Shown: one piece after another, positions 60,252 through 64,000 of the stretch
Numbering within the stretch: position 1 is the first letter of the stretch
How the letters are laid out: the number at the start of each line of letters is the position of its first letter
NCBI RefSeq assembly: GCF_024733845.1
Contig: NZ_JANRHG010000004.1
Coordinates: 1-64,000, forward strand
Reading direction: 5' to 3'
From: Neomoorella sulfitireducens
GTDB lineage: Bacteria > Bacillota > DSM-521 > Neomoorellales > Neomoorellaceae
DNA length: 64,000 nucleotides
Position numbers and translations under genes: made by a program
Notes under the pieces: model-generated
Told to the model about the DNA's origin: nothing
Databases searched by the model: none
The model's input: the letters and a program-made list of their open reading frames with translations, nothing else

Positions 60252-61271
60252 ATGTCTACCAAAAGCCTTACAGCCACAGACGGCAATCAGGGCCTGGGAC
60301 TTATCCAGGGGCTGGGCCTGACTATAATGCTGGCCCTGGTAGCCAGGCAACTGGCCACCCTGCCCATATTAAACATCATGGGCAGCATGGTGCTGGCTAT
60401 TCTTTTAGGTATCGCCTGGCGTTCCTTCATGGCCGTCCCGGAAACGGCCGAGGTGGGTATAAATTACGCCAGCAAAAAAATTCTCCGTTATGGTATTATC
60501 CTCATGGGACTGCGCCTGGACATACCTGAAATTGTTGCTGCTGGCCCTCAGGTTATTATTCTTGATGCCCTTGCCATTTTCCTGGCTATGGTCGTTATTA
60601 CTTTTTTGGGGCAGAAGCTGGGGCTTAATAAAAAATTAGCCACCCTCATAGCTGCCGGGACCGGTATTTGCGGGGCGGCAGCTATTGCTGCCGTTGCCCC
60701 GGTAGTTAGGTCCCGGGATGATGAAACTGCCGTGGCGGTAGCCATTATCGCCTTGCTTGGTACACTGTTTACAATAATTTATACTCTTCTCTATCCAGTA
60801 ATTAATTTAACTTCTTATGAGTACGGTTTATTTTCCGGCAGCAGTCTCCATGAACTGGCCCACGTCATTGCGGCAGCCCAGGCTGGCGGCAGCGCCAGTA
60901 CGGATATTGCTATCCTGGTAAAACTGGGGCGAGTGGCTCTCCTGGTGCCGGTAGCTCTATTGCTGGGTATAATTTTTGCTTCCCGGAATAAAACAGGCAC
61001 CGGTTGGAATTGGTGCCAGCTACAGGTACCATGGTTTATTTTCGGTTTCCTGGCCTTAAGTGGTCTCAATACCATGTCCTTTCTACCGGTTCCCCTGACA
61101 GCGACCATGATCCAGGGCGGTGTTTTTCTCCTTACCATGGCCATGGCCGGCCTGGGCCTCAACGTCAGCCTGGAGATGATTAAAAGGGTTGGTACCAGGG
61201 GGCTTGTAATCGGCCTGGTGGGTTCAGTTGTACTTAGTTTAACTCTTTTACTGGTTATTACCAGCTTATAA
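60252..61271 (+). CDS. YeiH/UPF0324 family putative anion (sulfate/sulfite) exporter
   Basis: A 339-residue membrane protein with about ten segments. Family motifs: LLGIAWRSF, LRYGIILMGLRL, AAGTGICGAAAIAAVAPVVR and HELAHVIAAAQAGG. Relatives are called putative sulfate exporters. ATG at 60252 has GGGGAGG upstream. A LysR regulator ends two bases away on the other strand. Confidence 0.88.
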   Translation: MSTKSLTATDGNQGLGLIQGLGLTIMLALVARQLATLPILNIMGSMVLAILLGIAWRSFMAVPETAEVGINYASKKILRYGIILMGLRLDIPEIVAAGPQVIILDALAIFLAMVVITFLGQKLGLNKKLATLIAAGTGICGAAAIAAVAPVVRSRDDETAVAVAIIALLGTLFTIIYTLLYPVINLTSYEYGLFSGSSLHELAHVIAAAQAGGSASTDIAILVKLGRVALLVPVALLLGIIFASRNKTGTGWNWCQLQVPWFIFGFLALSGLNTMSFLPVPLTATMIQGGVFLLTMAMAGLGLNVSLEMIKRVGTRGLVIGLVGSVVLSLTLLLVITSL

Positions 61272-61272
61272 G

Positions 61273-62169
61273 TTAAAAAGGATAGTTGGAGCGCAAAAGC
61301 TCAAGGAAGGCTTCGGCTGCGGCGCTGCGAAATTTATGACGGTTATAGGCGAGATGGAAGGTACGCCTCAAATCAGCCCCCTGTAATCTTACTTCCCGGA
61401 GCAGGTTATGCCTGCTCTCTTTTTTTATTGCCAGCCGGGAGATAATGGCAACCCCCAGCCCGGCTTCCACAGCTTCTTTAATGGCCTGGGTACTGCCCAA
61501 TTCCATTATTACTTTAAGGCTAGAGGGTTCTAATCCTGCTTGCCTTAAACCTGCTTCGGCTACCTGCCTGGTCCCGGACCCCTCTTCCCGCAGGATAAGG
61601 GGTTCCTCCTTCAATTCTTCTGGCCGGACTTCCCCGCGGCTAGCCCAGGGGTGTCCCGGGGGAACGATGAACACCAGTTCGTCCTGGAAGAGATCTTCCT
61701 GGATTAAGTTGGGGTGCTCAACCTGGCCTTCAATAACGCTTAAATCCAGTTCACCAGCTAAAACCCGGCGGATGATTTCCTGGGTATTGGCAATTTGTAA
61801 GGTTATTTCTACCTCGGGGTATTGTTGCTTAAATTGCCCGGTAAAACGGGGTAAAAAGTACTCGCCAATGGTAAGGGTAGCGCCTACTACCAGGTGCCCT
61901 TTAACTTTACCACTGACATCGGCCAGGGCTTTTTTGGCTTCGTCATATAGTTTGCTCAGTTCCAGGGCGTAATTATAGAGGAGCCGGCCTGCCTCGGTAA
62001 GGGTAACCTGGCGGTTATTACGCTCCAGGAGGCGGGTACCAAAATATTCTTCCAGGGACTGGATGTGCAGGCTGATGGCGGGCTGGGTCAGGTGCAATAC
62101 CCGGGCGGCCCGGGAAAAACTCTTTTGTTCGGCTACAGCCTTGAAGACGAGTAACTGGGTATCGAGCAA
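61273..62169 (-). CDS. LysR-family transcriptional regulator (CysL/YeiE-like)
   Basis: A 298-residue regulator. Its N-terminal helix-turn-helix reads VFKAVAEQKSFSRAARVLHL and then TQPAISLHIQSLEEYFGTRL. A substrate-binding domain begins KGHLVVGATLTIGEYFLPRF, the opening of CysL/CbbR-like members. The start is TTG at 62169 behind GGTGA. It is paired with the YeiH-type exporter, but convergently rather than divergently. Confidence 0.9.
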   Translation of the reverse strand: MLDTQLLVFKAVAEQKSFSRAARVLHLTQPAISLHIQSLEEYFGTRLLERNNRQVTLTEAGRLLYNYALELSKLYDEAKKALADVSGKVKGHLVVGATLTIGEYFLPRFTGQFKQQYPEVEITLQIANTQEIIRRVLAGELDLSVIEGQVEHPNLIQEDLFQDELVFIVPPGHPWASRGEVRPEELKEEPLILREEGSGTRQVAEAGLRQAGLEPSSLKVIMELGSTQAIKEAVEAGLGVAIISRLAIKKESRHNLLREVRLQGADLRRTFHLAYNRHKFRSAAAEAFLELLRSNYPF

Positions 62170-62322
62170 GAGGCATCACCAATAAAAACTATAACAGCTT
62201 TTTAGCCCCCGGTCTATCCCCTTAATAACCATACCGTATTTGCGAAAGGATGGCCATAATTATGCGGGAGCTCTGCTTTTACCAGTTTATTCGCGGCCCG
62301 GTTAAGGCATAATAAACTTACT

Positions 62323-63468
62323 ATGGCTAAACAGTATGCGACCTGGCAGATCGCCGCTGCCTATATCGGCACCGTCGTAGGGGCCGGTTTTGCCTCCGGC
62401 CAGGAGGTGTTACAGTTTTTTGGCTACTTTGGCCTGTGGGGTATCTTCGGCCTTATCCTGGCCACGGCCCTGTTTATCTTTTTTGGCTACACCGTCCTGC
62501 GCCTGGGACATCAACTGGCAGCCGAATCCCACCTGGAGGTGATGCACAGGGCGGGCGGCCCCTGGATAGGCCGGGCGGTAGATATTATCACTACGTTTTT
62601 CCTTTTCGGCGCCCTGGCCGTTATGGCCGCCGGTGCGGGGGCTATTTTCAGCCAGGAATTTCACCTGCCCGGTCTGTTGGGCAGCAGCTTAATGATAATT
62701 ATCACCCTGATTACGGTACTGGCAGGTATCAACAAGGTAATAGGTTCTATCAGCCTTGTGGCACCTGTATTAGTAGCATCTGTTTTAGGAATAAGCATGT
62801 TAACGGTAACTAAAAATCTACCTGCCTTACTGGCCAATTTTTCCTGGAGTCAGGTTGCCAGGGCTGCTGCTCCCTTCTGGCCCCTGGCGGCCCTGTTATA
62901 TGTTTCCTACAACCTGATCCTATCTGTAGCTGTCCTTGCCCCCCTGGGAGCCCGGGGACGACAGGGGCATCTCCTGCCGGGAGCAATCATGGGCGGCCTG
63001 GGACTGGGGCTGGGGGCCACGGCTATTACTCTGGCCCTGATAACAACCGCCCCGGCGGTAACGACCCTGGAAGTGCCCATGCTGCATATAGCCGGCAGCT
63101 TTAACCCTATCCTACGTACCGTTTACAGTGTCGTCTTGCTGGCCGAGATATATACAACCGCCGTCAGCAGCCTCTATGGTTTTACCACCCGGATAGCACG
63201 CCGCGGAGGATATGCCTTTCGCCGATGGGCAACCGGAGCTAGCATGGTAGCCCTGCTGGCCTCGCAATTCGGCTTTTCCCGCCTGGTGGCCGCCCTTTTT
63301 CCCCTGGTGGGTTACGCCGGTTTCCTGCTCCTGGGGGCACTGGCCTATTCCACTTTAAGGGAAGTCTGGCCGAACTTGCAGATAGCCCCGGCAAGGCCAA
63401 TGGCCCCGGTTCCGGCTCGCAAACCCCTTCAAGAAGCTCATAGTAGGAAGGACGGGGAGCAGCAGTAG
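62323..63468 (+). CDS. YkvI-family membrane protein
   Basis: A 381-residue protein with about ten membrane segments. AAAYIGTVVGAGFASGQEVL near residue 11 is the YkvI signature and resembles the unwound helix of amino acid transporters. The substrate is unknown; YkvI relatives have been linked to branched-chain amino acid or proline-type transport by fold only. A Pro/Arg-rich cytoplasmic tail ends it. Confidence 0.85.
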   Translation: MAKQYATWQIAAAYIGTVVGAGFASGQEVLQFFGYFGLWGIFGLILATALFIFFGYTVLRLGHQLAAESHLEVMHRAGGPWIGRAVDIITTFFLFGALAVMAAGAGAIFSQEFHLPGLLGSSLMIIITLITVLAGINKVIGSISLVAPVLVASVLGISMLTVTKNLPALLANFSWSQVARAAAPFWPLAALLYVSYNLILSVAVLAPLGARGRQGHLLPGAIMGGLGLGLGATAITLALITTAPAVTTLEVPMLHIAGSFNPILRTVYSVVLLAEIYTTAVSSLYGFTTRIARRGGYAFRRWATGASMVALLASQFGFSRLVAALFPLVGYAGFLLLGALAYSTLREVWPNLQIAPARPMAPVPARKPLQEAHSRKDGEQQ

Positions 63469-63494
63469 GAAGATCCGAAATGCAGGTGATGCAT

Positions 63495-63734
63495 ATGAGT
63501 AAGAAAAAGGAAGATCCGGGAGCCCTGGCTCTAAAATTGGAAGTGGCCGCCGAACTCGGCCTGCTGAACAAAATAAAAAAGGAGGGCTGGGGGGCCTTGA
63601 GCGCGGCGGAAAGCGGCAGAATAGGCGGGTTGCTGGCGAAGATGAAAATCGGTTCAGCCTATATGGCTACGGTGGCTGGACAACCAGCCATCAGGGATAC
63701 GGCTGAAGAAGATGAAGAACCCGATAGGCCCTGA
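63495..63734 (+). CDS. SASP-like (alpha/beta-type small acid-soluble spore protein) small protein
   Basis: A 79-residue protein. ALALKLEVAAELGLLNKIKK, then EGWGALSAAESGRIGGLLAK, fits the alpha/beta SASP pattern (K.E.A.ELGL..K....GWG.L...E.G.IGG.M). An unusual acidic tail, DTAEEDEEPDRP, follows. It would coat spore DNA. ATG at 63495 has AGGTGA upstream. Its 3' end overlaps a convergent gene by 76 bases. Confidence 0.72.
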   Translation: MSKKKEDPGALALKLEVAAELGLLNKIKKEGWGALSAAESGRIGGLLAKMKIGSAYMATVAGQPAIRDTAEEDEEPDRP

Positions 63735-64000
63735 GCCTGGACGTGGATAATTACCTCATCGCTGATCAGGAGCAGGGTAACTTTTAGTTTATATTGGCGG
63801 CCGTTCGCTTTGACGGTACGGCCGTCAATCATGGCTGGGACAAGGGCCGGATTTAGACGGCGCACTTCCTGGCCCTTCAAAGGAGCCAGGATGTTCTGGA
63901 TTTCTCTGGAAATAGCCTGGGTAACGGCCCGCCCTTCTACTTCCGGAGGCCTGTCGCCGCTAAAAGCAATAACCGGTTCGATGGCTACGATTACCTGGCG
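63659..64000 (-). CDS. Unrecognised protein, C-terminal part
   Basis: The last 113 residues of a gene that starts beyond the window. It begins RQVIVAIEPVIAFSGDRPPE and contains RRLNPALVPAMIDGRTVKAN, then a beta-rich stretch KLKVTLLLISDEVIIHVQAQ and a serine-rich tail. No family is recognised. The tail overlaps the SASP-like gene by 76 bases, so one of the two probably reads past its ancestral stop. Confidence 0.55.
   Translation of the reverse strand, partial: RQVIVAIEPVIAFSGDRPPEVEGRAVTQAISREIQNILAPLKGQEVRRLNPALVPAMIDGRTVKANGRQYKLKVTLLLISDEVIIHVQAQGLSGSSSSSAVSLMAGCPATVAI

Noticed and set aside
1-64000. CRISPR arrays, insertion sequences, prophage or integrase genes
   Set aside because: No regularly spaced repeats, transposase, integrase or phage structural motifs were seen on either strand.

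Overview
The window looks like chromosomal DNA of a thermophilic, spore-forming, anaerobic Firmicute of the Moorella type. This is inferred from the moderately high GC, strong GGAGG ribosome sites, a complete gerA-gerC-gerB germination operon, SASP-like and YjcZ-like small sporulation genes, oxygen-defence genes (rubrerythrin-like protein, superoxide dismutase) and several molybdopterin and iron-sulfur enzymes. The species cannot be fixed from sequence alone. No complete mobile element, CRISPR array or rRNA is visible; there is one tRNA.

Layout. 1-4.2 kb: end of serA, a nucleotidyltransferase with a small partner gene, and a three-gene ABC importer of the TrpXYZ type. 4.2-6.3 kb: a TauE/SafE exporter with a DUF1634 partner and a GntR regulator. 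6.5-23.9 kb: a large two-sided carbohydrate locus. The left arm (minus strand) has a LarA-like epimerase, an unusual triosephosphate isomerase and a class II aldolase. The right arm (plus strand) has a GntR regulator, 6-phosphofructokinase, a MalK/E/F/G-type ABC importer, a UroD/MtaA-like protein, a FucI-like isomerase, an NhaC-like antiporter, a Gfo/Idh/MocA oxidoreductase, an M24-fold protein and a mannose-6-phosphate isomerase. Together they could import a sugar, convert it to fructose-6-phosphate, and split it to trioses, but the starting sugar is not evident and several enzymes carry substituted active sites. This is the best candidate here for an undescribed pathway.

23.8-33 kb: a frameshifted HepT-like toxin, a radical SAM activase-like protein, superoxide dismutase, an alpha-glucan cluster (GH57, DUF4912, GH15), a CPBP protease and RlmD-type rRNA methyltransferase. 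33-43.8 kb: a TusA-YedE sulfur pair, a sigma-54 activator, a nitrate-reductase-type molybdoenzyme, then a Tat-exported molybdoenzyme with a four-cluster ferredoxin subunit and an NrfD membrane subunit. The exported enzyme's operon is preceded by a near-consensus sigma-54 promoter and two tandem dyads (TCTA-N6-TAGA, 20 bp apart), which tie it to the activator.

43.8-55.4 kb: AbrB-type regulator, a frameshifted cupin, a hemerythrin remnant, an unrecognised alpha-helical protein behind a hairpin that hides its ribosome site, a CMD-family protein, typA, pckA, OsmC, an MTH1187-family protein, nth, a ferredoxin, aconitase, DUF503, trmL, a 26-residue YjcZ-like gene and tRNA-Pro(CGG). 55.6-64 kb: the ger operon, rubrerythrin-like protein with a consensus promoter and operator-like palindrome, a YeiH-type exporter with a LysR regulator, a YkvI-type membrane protein, an SASP-like gene and an unrecognised partial gene.

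Two genes (the HepT-like gene and the cupin) each become intact if one base is restored in a four-base homopolymer. These are either real decay or assembly errors, and both should be checked against reads.
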